A stretch of DNA of 53,854 nucleotides from Hondaea fermentalgiana (Eukaryota > Sar > Bigyra > Thraustochytrida > Thraustochytriidae), in NCBI GenBank assembly GCA_014084085.1, contig NPFB01000085.1, positions 48,362-102,215 on the forward strand, written 5' to 3'. The position numbers were made by a program, and so were the translations under genes. Shown here piece by piece: positions 1 through 10,111 of this stretch. The stretch's first letter is position 1. Each line of letters begins with the position of its first letter. Below the pieces are notes generated by a model that worked only from the letters and a program-made list of their open reading frames with translations, was not told the origin of the DNA and made no database searches.

Positions 1-1
1 T

Positions 2-124
2 AGCTTTGTGATGAGTGACAGCGGGGACGTTCGCCTGACCCGGTTCAGGAACGCTACCACCAAGGCAACGGCTGCTGATCGCGCGCAGGACTTGCAAGAC
101 TTCAGTGCGCACTTTCTTGCTTGA
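2..124 (+). CDS. 3' end of an unidentified protein gene (truncated by window edge)
   Basis: The frame starting at base 2 is open from the window edge to a TGA at 122-124 and encodes about 40 residues, polar and slightly basic, ending in SAHFLA. No start is in the window, so this would be the C-terminus of a gene lying mostly to the left. I do not recognise a family, and a 120-base open frame can occur by chance in this composition. It is reported because the gene-dense layout makes a gene end here plausible. Confidence 0.35.
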   Translation, partial: SFVMSDSGDVRLTRFRNATTKATAADRAQDLQDFSAHFLA

Positions 125-1337
125 TGGACTCGGCTCTTGAAAATCTGGTGCTTGTGCCCAATCAAACTCAATTCATTTTGTTTCGTTTATCCTCTTTTAG
201 AGTCCATTCATGCGGTACAGCGCATCTTTGATTTCCGTTACGTGCATGTTGAGCTTTTTTGTAGCATTTACAGTGCGTCGACAAGGAGGAGAAGGAGGAG
301 GTCGTTTTCATATTGCGTTGGATGTCCTGCTGAAGCAGTGCTAGGTCAAACTGATCATCGGCTTTGGTGACCCGCGCGACAGCTTTGCCTCTCTTCTCGC
401 CAATATGCCGGCCTACTAGAAGCTTCAGCTGGCTGCTCGCCAGTTCGCCAGTTTTCTGACTACCATGTGGTGCCGACGAACATTTGGTAGATCTCAGGCG
501 GTGTGAACAGGACCTGTTGAACCGAGACCTTCTTCTTGAAAATCTCATTGCAAAACGTTGACGAAACTTTGAGCAAAGCACCTCCTGAAGTGTTCAAGCG
601 TGGCCTCGAACGTGTTGAAAAGCATGATGTGCTGGTGGGACAAAAGATGCAAATGACGAGAAGCAACTGATGCGAAGAAGCAAATCATGCAAACAGGTAC
701 GAAACGACTCGCTGTCGGACGCAAAGAAATTTTTGGACGCTGGCATGGGCACGTTTCCCGGAACATTCAGTCCTGCTGTCAAAAAAACAAAGGCAACTCG
801 CAAGCAGCCTCGTTTGTGGGACATCATCATGACCGCTCGTGCGGCGCACGTTCTGGGATAGATCGCTTTTCGTTTGACCGGCCAGGCGGCCCAGCCGACC
901 AAGCCTCTGCTCGCCACCTCATGACCCCTCTCTCCCCTGTCCCCTTCATCATGTCCGTATAAAAGTACGAGTGTGCACACAACTTGACTTCGCTGCCATT
1001 GATTCCGGGAAAGATATAGCCGACTTGTCGGAGGCGCGGGCAAGTGGAGAAAGCCGTGCATTGCGGACTTGCCGCCGCCGCCGCAAGTGCACAATGCAAC
1101 AGCCAGAAAGCTAGCTGGCCCTATAGACAGACAGACAGACAGACAGCGAGCGAGCGGCGAGCATTGCACGCACGGACAAAGGGAAACAGACACCGAAAGG
1201 AGCCTTCGTACGCGAACGGCTCAGACAGCGCGAGCGACACCCCGCTCCCCTTCCTTGCCCGCCGCCCCGTGCCCGGCCCAGCCCCCTCCCGCCTCCTCCC
1301 GCGCGGCGAGCAGGCGGCTTCCGACGGCGAAAGCCGG
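125..1337. other. Intergenic region and 5' leader of the AlaRS gene
   Basis: No convincing intact gene. Roughly 170-700 on the minus strand shows protein-like stretches split over three frames (see findings), which may be gene debris. From about 1000 the sequence becomes GC-rich leader with a (GACA)n run at about 1128-1147, like other leaders in this window. A long open frame enters from a GTG at 1044 in frame with AlaRS, but its translation (Arg/Ala-rich, covering the GACA run) does not look like protein. Confidence 0.5.
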
Positions 1338-4300
1338 ATGGACGAGACGTCGAAGCAGCAGCAGCAGCAGCAAAGCGGCGACAGGGTCGCAGAGCTCGAG
1401 GCGCAGGTGCAGGCGCTGCAGGAAGAGATCAAGGAGAAGGACAAGCGTATCCTTCAGCTTTCGAGGGAAGTCCCCCTTGGATTGAAGCAGCTCAAGACCA
1501 AGCGTCTCGGACTCGAACCGCGCATGATGCAGCAGCCCGGCGATGGCAACGACAACGTGGAGTGGCCCGAGTGGAAGATTCGCGAAAAGTTTGTAAGCTT
1601 CTTCGAGGAGAGCCACAAGCACACCTTTTGGCCCAGCAGCCCCGTTGTGCCCCACAATGACCCGACTCTGCTCTTCACCAACGCCGGAATGAACCAGTTC
1701 AAGCCACTTTTCCTCGGCCAGGCGGACCCGAACACCGCCATGAGCAAGCTTAAGCGTGCCGTGAACCTGCAAAAGTGCATCCGCGCCGGTGGCAAGCACA
1801 ACGATCTCGACGACTGCGGTCGCGACGGCACGCATCTCACGTCCTTCCTCATGGCTGGCAACTGGAGCTTTGGCGACTTCTTCAAGGAGGGCGCCATCGC
1901 CATGGCCTGGGAGCTTCTTACCGAAGTCTTCAAGCTCAACCCGGACAACCTTTACGCCTCGTACTTTGGCGGTGACGAAAAGGTCCCCGTCGACGAGGAG
2001 GCCCGCCAGATCTGGCTCAAATACCTTCCCGAGAGCCACGTCCTCCCCTTTGACGCCAAGGATAACTTTTGGGAGATGGGCGACACGGGTCCCTGCGGTC
2101 CCTGCAGTGAGATCCATTACGATCGCATCGGCAACCGCGAGGCCGGTCACCTCGTCAACGACGACGCCTTTGGCGGCGAGGTCACCGAAATTTGGAACCT
2201 GGTGTTCATCCAGTTCAACCGCAAGGCTGACGGCACCCTCGAGTCGCTCCCGGAGAAGCACGTCGATACGGGCATGGGCTTTGAGCGTCTGGCGATGGCA
2301 CTGCAAAAGAAGACCTCCGCCTATGACACCGATGTCTTCACCCCTCTTCTCGACGCCATCGCCAAGGTGGCAGTCGACGTTCCGCCCTACGGTGGCAAGA
2401 TGGGCGCTGACGACGTGGGCAACGTGGACATGGCCTACCGAGTGGTCGCTGACCACATTCGCACCCTTAGTTTCGCCATTGCCGACGGCGCCTTCCCCAG
2501 CAACGAAGGCCGCGGCTACGTGCTTCGTCGCATCCTGCGCCGCGCCGTGCGCTACGGCCAGGAGGTGCTCAACATGCCGCGGGGTGGCTTTGCCAAGCTC
2601 TCTGGCGTCTTCATCGCCCAGATGCGCGAGGCCTTCCCTGAGCTCGGCGAGAAGGAGCAGCTCATCTACGAGGTCATCCTCGACGAGGAGGAGACCTTTG
2701 CGCGCACGCTGCGCAAGGGCACGATCCGCTTCCAAAAGGAGGCCGACAAGGTCAAGGCTGCTGGCGGCACCGTCATTCCCGGCAAGGTCGCATCCTTCCT
2801 CTACCTGACCATGGGCTTCCCCATCGATCTCACCGAGCTCATGGCGGAGGAGGCTGGTCTCACGGTTGATATTGACGGCTACAACCTCGCTCTTCAAAAG
2901 CACGTTGAGGCCTCGCAGGCTGTCGGTTCCTCGGGCGATGGCAACGGCATCCGCATGCTTGAGGCCAAGGAAACCGCTTACCTCGAGGACAACCTCGGCC
3001 TCTCCCCCACGGACCACTCGGAGGTGTACAACTGGTACAACGACGTCGAGGGCGCGACCGTCAAGGCTATCTTTGACGGTTCCGACTTTGTCGAGCAGGT
3101 TTCCATTGCTGATTGCGCCGAGGGCAAGCAGTACGGCTTTATTCTCGACAAGAGTAACTTTTACTACGAGTCCGGTGGCCAGCTCGCCGATACCGGTTTC
3201 CTCGAGGTGGAAAACACCGACGTTTGCGTCTCGGTGCGCGATTGCCAGTCCAGCAAGGGTTTCAAGGTTCACGCCGGCGCTGTGCAGAAGCGCAGCGGCG
3301 ACGACGACGATGAGGCCGAGGCCGGCACGCCCGCGCGCGAGTCCCGCGACGCCATCAAGGTTGGCGACAAGGTGACCTGCCGCGTCAACTTTGAGCGCCG
3401 TGGCGATCTCGCCAAGAACCACACCAGCACCCACTTGCTGAACTTTGCGCTGCGCAAGGCTGTCTCCGCGGACACGGACCAAAAGGGCTCCATGGTCTCC
3501 AGCGACAAGCTGCGCTTTGATTTTAACGCGCAAAAGGCTATTACTCTCGAGCAGCTCGTTCAGGTCGAGAAGATCGTGCGCGAGAAGATCTCCGAGTCTC
3601 TCCCCGTGCACACCCAGGTTGTCCCTCTTGCTGACGCACGCCGCATCAGCTCGCTGCGCGCTGTCTTTGGCGAGACCTACCCTGACCCTGTGCGCGTCGT
3701 CTCGATCGGCCCCAAGGTCGAGGAGGTCATCGAGGACCCTCTCAACGAGAAGTGGATCAACTACTCTATCGAGCTCTGCGGTGGTACTCACCTCGGCAAG
3801 AGTTCGGAGGCCCGCTCCTTTTCGCTGGTGTCCGAGTCTGCTCTCGCCAAGGGCATTCGCCGTGTCGTCTGCGTGACGGGCGAGGCCGCCTACAAGGCCG
3901 CTCGTGACGCCGAGGCCCTTCGCGCCCGCGTTGAGGAGGCCAACGGTCTTTCGGACGCTGCGCTCCAGGACTTCCTCAAGAGCCTTATGAACGACGTGTC
4001 CAAGGCTGTCATCTCCGTCTCGGAGAAGCACGAGCTCACTCTTGCTGTTGATGCGCTTTCGCGCCGCCTTGCCGAGCTGCAAAAGGCTGCTCAGCACCGC
4101 GTTGTCACCCTTCTCGTGGATGAGGCCAAGGCCGCCGCCGAGGCTGGCAAGGGCTTTGTCGTGTTCAACATCGATGACGCGTCGACGAACGCGGCCAAGG
4201 TCGTGCAGGACGCCAACAAAAAGCTCAAGAAGACCCCGATTGCCATTCTTGCGCTCCAGGGCAACAAGGAGACCGACGCTGTCACCTTTTCTGCCTTTGC

Positions 4301-4478
4301 GCCTCCCAAGGCACAGGAGAAGCTCGACGTCAAGGAGTGGGTTACCTTTGCCGGTGAGCCCTGCGAGGCCCGCGGCGGTGGCAAGGGCGGCACCTTTAAC
4401 GGCAAGGGCAAGGGTGTGGCGCAGATCTCTTCTTGCCTTGAGCGCGGCACCCAGTTCGCCTCAGAGAAGCTTGCCTAA
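1338..4478 (+). CDS. Alanyl-tRNA synthetase
   Basis: Charges tRNA-Ala with alanine; 1046 residues. The class II catalytic core begins near residue 75. Signatures include FTNAGMNQFKPLFLG, the RAGGKHNDLDD segment, the GNWSFGDFFK loop and DTGPCGPCSEIHYD. The editing domain carries the HxxxH pair (H695, H699) and the CGGTH motif (C814, H818), the usual four zinc ligands of AlaRS editing sites. A C-Ala domain ends in a Gly-rich tail (ARGGGKGG). The start at 1338 is the first in-frame ATG; it adds a Gln-rich run and a heptad-like helix (about residues 13-50) before the core, not standard for the family. An ATG near 1524 would give the usual N-terminus. No clear mitochondrial presequence is seen, so it is cytosolic or dual-targeted. 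AATAAA follows at 4549. Confidence 0.95.
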   Translation: MDETSKQQQQQQSGDRVAELEAQVQALQEEIKEKDKRILQLSREVPLGLKQLKTKRLGLEPRMMQQPGDGNDNVEWPEWKIREKFVSFFEESHKHTFWPSSPVVPHNDPTLLFTNAGMNQFKPLFLGQADPNTAMSKLKRAVNLQKCIRAGGKHNDLDDCGRDGTHLTSFLMAGNWSFGDFFKEGAIAMAWELLTEVFKLNPDNLYASYFGGDEKVPVDEEARQIWLKYLPESHVLPFDAKDNFWEMGDTGPCGPCSEIHYDRIGNREAGHLVNDDAFGGEVTEIWNLVFIQFNRKADGTLESLPEKHVDTGMGFERLAMALQKKTSAYDTDVFTPLLDAIAKVAVDVPPYGGKMGADDVGNVDMAYRVVADHIRTLSFAIADGAFPSNEGRGYVLRRILRRAVRYGQEVLNMPRGGFAKLSGVFIAQMREAFPELGEKEQLIYEVILDEEETFARTLRKGTIRFQKEADKVKAAGGTVIPGKVASFLYLTMGFPIDLTELMAEEAGLTVDIDGYNLALQKHVEASQAVGSSGDGNGIRMLEAKETAYLEDNLGLSPTDHSEVYNWYNDVEGATVKAIFDGSDFVEQVSIADCAEGKQYGFILDKSNFYYESGGQLADTGFLEVENTDVCVSVRDCQSSKGFKVHAGAVQKRSGDDDDEAEAGTPARESRDAIKVGDKVTCRVNFERRGDLAKNHTSTHLLNFALRKAVSADTDQKGSMVSSDKLRFDFNAQKAITLEQLVQVEKIVREKISESLPVHTQVVPLADARRISSLRAVFGETYPDPVRVVSIGPKVEEVIEDPLNEKWINYSIELCGGTHLGKSSEARSFSLVSESALAKGIRRVVCVTGEAAYKAARDAEALRARVEEANGLSDAALQDFLKSLMNDVSKAVISVSEKHELTLAVDALSRRLAELQKAAQHRVVTLLVDEAKAAAEAGKGFVVFNIDDASTNAAKVVQDANKKLKKTPIAILALQGNKETDAVTFSAFAPPKAQEKLDVKEWVTFAGEPCEARGGGKGGTFNGKGKGVAQISSCLERGTQFASEKLA

Positions 4479-5535
4479 AGAAAAGAAAGTTGCAGAGACA
4501 GAGAAAAGGAGTGAAATGTCTGCTGTTGGCTTCTCATTCTTGATTCCGAATAAAATCGCATATCTTTTAACTTTCTCGCCACGATTCCTTGGTGTCTTTC
4601 AAACTGATCGCCTGGGATCTTTCTTGGACACACTTTTGGACTGACTGATGCTGCGTCTTGCGGAATAACATTTGTCGGTGCTTCACGTGTCTCACTCCAA
4701 CGAGCCAGGGCCTATTCGGGATAGAGTCCATCAGCAGAACGCCTGTTTGATTTCTTGGCCCACAATCACCGAGAGTCGCTCGCGACCGCGCCCAGCTCCT
4801 TGCGTGCGCCTCACGGAGAAATGGCCTTGCTTTCCTTGCTTCACTTTGCTTGAACTCCTTTTATACTCCTTTGCTTTTCTGCGCCTCTGGGACTGGCAAC
4901 CGCAGGCAGTTAGCTAGGACCCAGCTAGACAGAACTCTACCTCTTGTGCAAGATTTACACGAGCCCAAGCAGAGACATAGAGCGACAGATCCCGGACGCC
5001 TGCGCGGCCGGCCGTCGCGACTTTGCTCGCTCGCGCAGCCCGCGCAGCCAGAAGCAGCCAGAAGCAGCCGCGGCAGTCGCCGCAGCTAGCGCGGGCGACT
5101 GCCTGCGGCCCGCTCCGCTCGCAGCGTCTGCTCGCCAGTGACTCAGATCGACTCGTGTGCGCACAGGTGAGCAAGCGCGCGAGCGCACATCGATCTATCT
5201 ATCCATCTATCCATCTCCCTATCTAGCGAGCGCTCTCGCCCGTGCGCACACGCTTGCGCGGGGAGGAAAAGGTGGGGTCGGGGCTGGGCGGCGGCAGACC
5301 CTACGCACCGGGAGGTCGCTTTTCGCGCGCGTGAGTGCACGGCGCTACGAGGTGCCACTATCTATACCCCTCGGCGCACGGTCACCGCTGTGGACCGGGA
5401 AAAGGACCTTGTAACAACAAAAAAAAAGGGAAGGGTCGGATACGAACGAAAAGGGCAAGTTACTTTTGACAACGTGTAGAAAGGTCGCGCAATCACAAGC
5501 ACAATCACGAGCACGAAGACGAATTCTTGCCGAGC
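4479..5535. other. Intergenic: AlaRS 3' UTR and GC-rich leader of the AMBRA1-like gene
   Basis: No gene seen. The first part is AT-richer 3' UTR. About 5000-5300 is GC-rich with repeated GAAGCAGCCA/CGCGCAGC-like units and a short (ATCT)n run at about 5191-5222, consistent with promoter and leader of the gene starting at 5536. Confidence 0.5.
4549..4554 (+). terminator. Candidate polyadenylation signal of the AlaRS gene
   Basis: AATAAA lies 71 bases after the AlaRS stop codon, in an AT-richer stretch followed by T-rich sequence. Position and orientation fit a 3' UTR signal; use is not shown. Confidence 0.4.
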
Positions 5536-7644
5536 ATGAAGAGGCCAAGATCGCCAACGTCAGCCTTGCATCGCGTGCCCATGTGCAAGACCTGCGCAGA
5601 CGATGAGGAAGGCGGAGGCTATCTATGCTCGTGCTCTTCGCCAGCGCTGGGGCCACTGCTTTCAAATCAGCCGTCGGAAAACTTTCTTCTCGAGTCGGAA
5701 CTTCGAGCCCCAGTAGGCTTCGCGTCATGGGCGGCCGCAAAAACGGCCTCGCTGCGCCGTAATCAGCTCATTGGCCCCGGCGCGTTTGCGCGGACGTCAA
5801 ACATCTTTGACATGCTACGCGCGAGGGAACAGGCACCCTTGGTGGGAACACAAAACTGCCTGCAGCCGCGTCGAGACGCAGCAATGGAACGCTGGATTGA
5901 AGCCGCCACACTCGCCCAGCCTCGCGAGCGAACACTGCCCACAAGTCCAGGAACACGGAGCACCATCTCCGTGGCGCACTCGCCAGACGGTAAGCTCGTT
6001 GCCTCGACGCACGGCGATCACACTGTCAAAGTCTTTGACACGGTATCGGGCCGTTTGCTACAGACATTGAGCGGGCATCGTCGGACACCATGGACGGTCA
6101 AGTTCCATCCAACAGACCCGATGCTTTTGGCATCCGGCTGCCTTGGCCACGAAGCTCGCGTCTGGGATCTGCGCACAGGGATGTGCGATCGTTTATGCTA
6201 CTTACATCGTGAGATCGTCTCGCTTGCCTTCCACCCGCACCATCCTTGGGTGGTGTTGGCGTCAGGTCGACGGATCTACTTTTGGAGATACCAAACTGGT
6301 GCTGACGCAACGTGCCTTATCCAAATGCAGCGCAACGTGCGCTGCGTAGGCTTCACGCCATCTGGCGATCAAATGATTGTTGGCGTCGCCTCCAACAGCA
6401 GGTCGCCTTCGGCCGTGCATTATATCAATCACCGCGAGGAAACGACGGTTCAGCTCCAGCTCTTTGACTTTTTGCCAGCCTCTGTTCCAGAGTGGCTGAC
6501 ATCGCGAAACCCTCAAGCAGCTCCGTTGCGCCCGCCTCGCAGTATCGCTTCGCATGCTGTGCTTTACAACGATGGCGGCTTCCACGTTTCTGATTGTGGC
6601 ACTAAACTGTGCGCAGTCCTGCACGAAGCCTGCCCGCGCGACGATATCCCGAGCGAGCGAACGTCCCACGTGCAAACTTTGGAGGAGACTTTTAAACAGG
6701 GCGCCGATTCGAGTCGAGCCAGGGCCTCGCTGGCAATGGAGACATCGAATCTTGCATCCATTGCACGCCGGGTCGACTCCCTTGCACTTCGGGAATCTGG
6801 CGAGCAGGCGTCAGGAGCCACTGCATCAACAGCAGCGGACTCTGGAAGTCCTCCCAAATTACGACGTGTTCTCGCCGGCCGCTCGTCGACGGCTAGCAGC
6901 GCGGGAAGCAAAGAAGGTGGTGGGGTAGCGAAGTCGAATCTTACCGCTAAGGCTGACAACGCTTCAGATTCTTCGTTTGAGGACGAGGCTAGACCGTCTG
7001 GACTTGCATCGATCGCACGTCGGGTTGACTCACTAGCTCTGAGAGAGCGTGGCGGTCCATCTGGCAGCGCAAATCAGTGCACGAGCGCAACCTCGGCGAC
7101 GAGTCAGCAATCTGTGACCTCGCTAAGGCGCTCCACAATCGCGAGAGGCGGGCAGGGCACCTCGCGAGAACATGAAGCAAATGCCTCGTCGAGGCAGACC
7201 GAGTTGGATGCACGGCAATGGCAACACCTTCGACGAACGTACGATAGCGTCAGTGTATACAGACTTGTGGTTCTCAGCCTTGAACGAGGTCGGGTTGGCA
7301 AGGTTCTGGCCCAGGGCACGCTAAAGAGCTGCGCGGCGCGCGGTATCACTTCGGTGCGCTTCAGCCCTACCCAGGAACATATTCTATTGGGTTATGGGCT
7401 TAGCGTGCGCACAAGCAATCCGAACGAGGCATATCGCATTGCTGCAGTGTACAAGGCTCCGCCCGGTGACGATGGCATTTTTTGTGAGCGAGTGGTCAAG
7501 AACAACGAGGATGACATCAACATTGCCAGCTTCCACCCAAGAGTTGGCTACGGCATCTTTTACGGCACTCGCCAGGGCAAGCTTCGCAACTTTGGCTTTG
7601 GGCGTGTTCCTACGCATGTCTCATCGAGCCAAGCTGCGCGCTAG
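5536..7644 (+). CDS. AMBRA1-like WD40 protein with a split propeller
   Basis: 702 residues. Three to four WD40-type blades lie at about residues 145-290, with the phrases SPDGKLVASTHGDHTVKVFD, GHRRTPWTVKFHP and LLASGCLGHEARVWD; the pattern HxRTPW..xFHP...LASGCLG is characteristic of AMBRA1, the autophagy scaffold and CRL4 substrate receptor. A low-complexity Ser/Ala/Arg-rich insert (about 390-560) separates these from further blade-like sequence near the C-terminus (GITSVRFSPTQEHILLGYG and ASFHPRVGYGIFYGTRQGKL), as in the split WD40 of AMBRA1. The insert contains an exact 15-residue repeat at 406-420 and 490-504. ATG 5536 is used; the frame extends to a TTG three codons upstream. The gene converges on eIF2D (stop codons about 200 bp apart). 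A role in autophagy or ubiquitylation is inferred from family. Confidence 0.82.
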   Translation: MKRPRSPTSALHRVPMCKTCADDEEGGGYLCSCSSPALGPLLSNQPSENFLLESELRAPVGFASWAAAKTASLRRNQLIGPGAFARTSNIFDMLRAREQAPLVGTQNCLQPRRDAAMERWIEAATLAQPRERTLPTSPGTRSTISVAHSPDGKLVASTHGDHTVKVFDTVSGRLLQTLSGHRRTPWTVKFHPTDPMLLASGCLGHEARVWDLRTGMCDRLCYLHREIVSLAFHPHHPWVVLASGRRIYFWRYQTGADATCLIQMQRNVRCVGFTPSGDQMIVGVASNSRSPSAVHYINHREETTVQLQLFDFLPASVPEWLTSRNPQAAPLRPPRSIASHAVLYNDGGFHVSDCGTKLCAVLHEACPRDDIPSERTSHVQTLEETFKQGADSSRARASLAMETSNLASIARRVDSLALRESGEQASGATASTAADSGSPPKLRRVLAGRSSTASSAGSKEGGGVAKSNLTAKADNASDSSFEDEARPSGLASIARRVDSLALRERGGPSGSANQCTSATSATSQQSVTSLRRSTIARGGQGTSREHEANASSRQTELDARQWQHLRRTYDSVSVYRLVVLSLERGRVGKVLAQGTLKSCAARGITSVRFSPTQEHILLGYGLSVRTSNPNEAYRIAAVYKAPPGDDGIFCERVVKNNEDDINIASFHPRVGYGIFYGTRQGKLRNFGFGRVPTHVSSSQAAR

Positions 7645-7843
7645 CTAAAAAAAATACAGTCCAAACGACAATCGTTCATTTAGCAAACGATAGCGTAATC
7701 TCAAGTCAAGCTTTGTAAAATGATCAGGGAGGCTCCGAAACCATGGAAAGAGACGGAAGTGCAGAATTGCAGAAAAAGAGTGGATCTAGTCTGCCTGCAC
7801 GACGTACTACGCAGAGACTGAGCTCGTTTTGCTATACATGGTT

Positions 7844-9733
7844 TCACTTTGGTCTTCCCGACTTGTCCACCATTTGAAAGTGTTTGTGCTCGTGCAGGCC
7901 GTGCTGTGCAGATAGCATAGCAGCAAGATCGCGCGAAACACGGCCCTGGATGACGACCTCAATGGCAGTAGTGTTACCTGGGCGAGGCTGCGTCGTACAG
8001 GAACTTGAAAACTTGATTTGGGCGTCGCGCGCAATCGTCTCGGGGTCAAGTCCAAAGACCTCTAGATTCCAAGCCCGCGTAACGAACTTGCGACCCTGGC
8101 GCTGCTCCTCGAGCAAGCTGATCTTCGGCGCTGCGCCTGCTTTAAATTTGGACTTTGTCCCATCTGGGAAGCGGATTTCGTGTCCCACCTGCATGCGATC
8201 CATCAACTTTTCGGTAATGCTCCCCTTTTCGAGTTTGACTGGTGGCGACTCATTGGACTTGCGCTTCTTGGTGGGATACAAAGCCTCTGCCAGAGTAGCA
8301 TCGAGAAGCACGAAACGCCGATTGGTCGTGTCCTCGAGATTGTGCTTGGTCACGTAGGCCAAAAAGGCGTCACGAATCTGTCTCCCCGTGAGGTAGCCCT
8401 GCTGCGCCTTTTCCGGCTTGGCATCCGCGAGAACGTCCTTGACTGCTTTGGAGGAAGGTTTCAAGCGCTCCTCGATCTCGGCGCGCCCGTTTGGACCAGA
8501 AGTCTCGCCGGAGCCAGCACCAGCCTCTCCATTTTGTGCGGCCGACTGGAATTCTTGTTCCTTGGGCCAAGGCTTGAACTCGCGCAGCTCAGGGGCCTCG
8601 CGATGAATCTCCGAGAGCGCCTCTACACCATTGCCCTTGTCTTTGAGGGAGATGATGCCTTTGTCCCGCATGGCATGCATAAAGACGCCAGTTTTTTTGT
8701 ACTTGGTTTGTTTCAGATTGAGCGTTACGCCTTGTGGTCTGCATGGCAGCATGACGTTGGAGTAAAATTGACTCACAAGCATGGGGAGCTCGCGGTCCTT
8801 GACATGTCGCTTGAGCGCTTGCAAAAAGGTGCTCTCCAAGAGCGTCTCCATGTCGAGCGCGGGCGCAGGCTCATCTACGGGTGCCACGGTTTCATCCTCG
8901 GCTCTGGAGATGGCATCACTTGGCGCGGAAGAGCCTGGGGCCGGAGTCGCGTTCGAAGGTGCATCTGGAGGGGTCGCCTCGGACTTCTCTGCAGTGGTCG
9001 ATTCCGCTTCGGCGTCGGTCTCCGCAGCCTTGGCGTTGTCCTCATCCTCATCCTCATCCTCATCCTCGGCCTCGCTGAGGGTTGCTTCGGTCGCGACAAT
9101 TTCTGCGTCGAGAAAGCCTTCATTTGGACGGTTCTGTCCGCCCAGAGCCCAGAGCTGGTCACCATAGCGATGGTGAACAACCATGCCTTTGCCGCGAAAG
9201 CCTCCATGATAAATGTTGTCTTTGTCGACGATCATCTCGCCTACGGCAAAGGGACACGGATTGCCGTCTGCGCGAAGCGCGCGACGCTGACCCTTGTACA
9301 CGCCTCCAATTCCAAAGCAGGATCCAGCCACGGTTTCTTCAGCCTCCCGTACAACGCCCGGCAACATTACATCGGCGCTCTTGCCCACGACGAATTTGCT
9401 CACGGGTGCATGCACGACAAGTTCGGGAAGAAGCTTGGGAAGGCGCCAGAGCGCATCCACCGTCGGGTAGAGAACATCGCCGCGGCCATTGACATCAAAG
9501 AAGAGCAGGCAGTAATCTTTGGCGCCCTTCTTGCCCACGCCGTAGACTACGGCCTTGTTGGGCAATTTGCTCTGGAAGACGTCAGCCTTTTGGTGCAAGC
9601 CGAGGCCCTGCTTGAGCTCCTCTGCCGTGACCGGCTTGAACGCCTTGCACAGCGTGGCCACCAGGCTCTTGACGTTCTTGCCGCTCAGCCTGGACTCCTT
9701 GCCGCCCGCCACGTCGCCCGCCTTGCCGAACAT
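7844..9733 (-). CDS. Translation initiation factor eIF2D (ligatin)
   Basis: 629 residues. Family role: GTP-independent delivery of initiator tRNA to 40S subunits and recycling of post-termination 40S. Seen in order: an N-terminal ligatin-type domain (1-100), a PUA domain (about 104-200; GNPCPFAVGEM and VHHRYGDQLWALGG), a very acidic linker with a DEDEDEDED run (about 220-290), a winged-helix/SWIB-like region (about 300-420, with VMLPCRPQG and YKKTGVFM), then a C-terminal SUI1 domain (about 545-620, ending in QGRVSRDLAAML.AQHGL). The start is an ATG at 9733; upstream in-frame codons come only from a GTG at 9871 and are low complexity. It is divergent from the MTHFD-like gene, with about 605 bp shared upstream. 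Confidence 0.93.
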   Translation of the reverse strand: MFGKAGDVAGGKESRLSGKNVKSLVATLCKAFKPVTAEELKQGLGLHQKADVFQSKLPNKAVVYGVGKKGAKDYCLLFFDVNGRGDVLYPTVDALWRLPKLLPELVVHAPVSKFVVGKSADVMLPGVVREAEETVAGSCFGIGGVYKGQRRALRADGNPCPFAVGEMIVDKDNIYHGGFRGKGMVVHHRYGDQLWALGGQNRPNEGFLDAEIVATEATLSEAEDEDEDEDEDNAKAAETDAEAESTTAEKSEATPPDAPSNATPAPGSSAPSDAISRAEDETVAPVDEPAPALDMETLLESTFLQALKRHVKDRELPMLVSQFYSNVMLPCRPQGVTLNLKQTKYKKTGVFMHAMRDKGIISLKDKGNGVEALSEIHREAPELREFKPWPKEQEFQSAAQNGEAGAGSGETSGPNGRAEIEERLKPSSKAVKDVLADAKPEKAQQGYLTGRQIRDAFLAYVTKHNLEDTTNRRFVLLDATLAEALYPTKKRKSNESPPVKLEKGSITEKLMDRMQVGHEIRFPDGTKSKFKAGAAPKISLLEEQRQGRKFVTRAWNLEVFGLDPETIARDAQIKFSSSCTTQPRPGNTTAIEVVIQGRVSRDLAAMLSAQHGLHEHKHFQMVDKSGRPK

Positions 9734-10078
9734 CGCGCCCGACCCTCTCCTCCGCGCCGGGCCCCACGATCTTCGCGACCTCGCTCTGCTGCTGCTTCCC
9801 GGCGCCTTACTAACAGTAAGACGCTCCTCCGGGCGGCCCGCCGCGCCGCGACTCTCCGTCTTATCCTCCACCCCAAAATGCGTTCCGCAGGATATCCTTG
9901 GTCTCCGGCGGGGGGGCAGTCTGGGCGCAGCGGCGCGGGCGCGGGCGGCGCGGAGGCTGGTGCGCGGCGGCGGCGGGGGCGCGGGACTCGCGCGGCGCCC
10001 CCTGAAGTCAACCCTGGAAAAGCAGCGGCCCTCTTCCTGCCTCCCTCTCTCCCCTACTAACTACCGACAGTGTGTATG

Positions 10079-10111
<33 letters not shown>

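Noticed and set aside
1221..4097. 958-codon minus-strand frame opposite AlaRS
   Set aside because: Mirror of a GC-rich coding region with strong third-position bias; Leu/Val/Gly/His-rich, no domain. AlaRS on the + strand is certain.
8180..10060. 626-codon + frame opposite eIF2D
   Set aside because: Antisense shadow of eIF2D; no recognisable domain.
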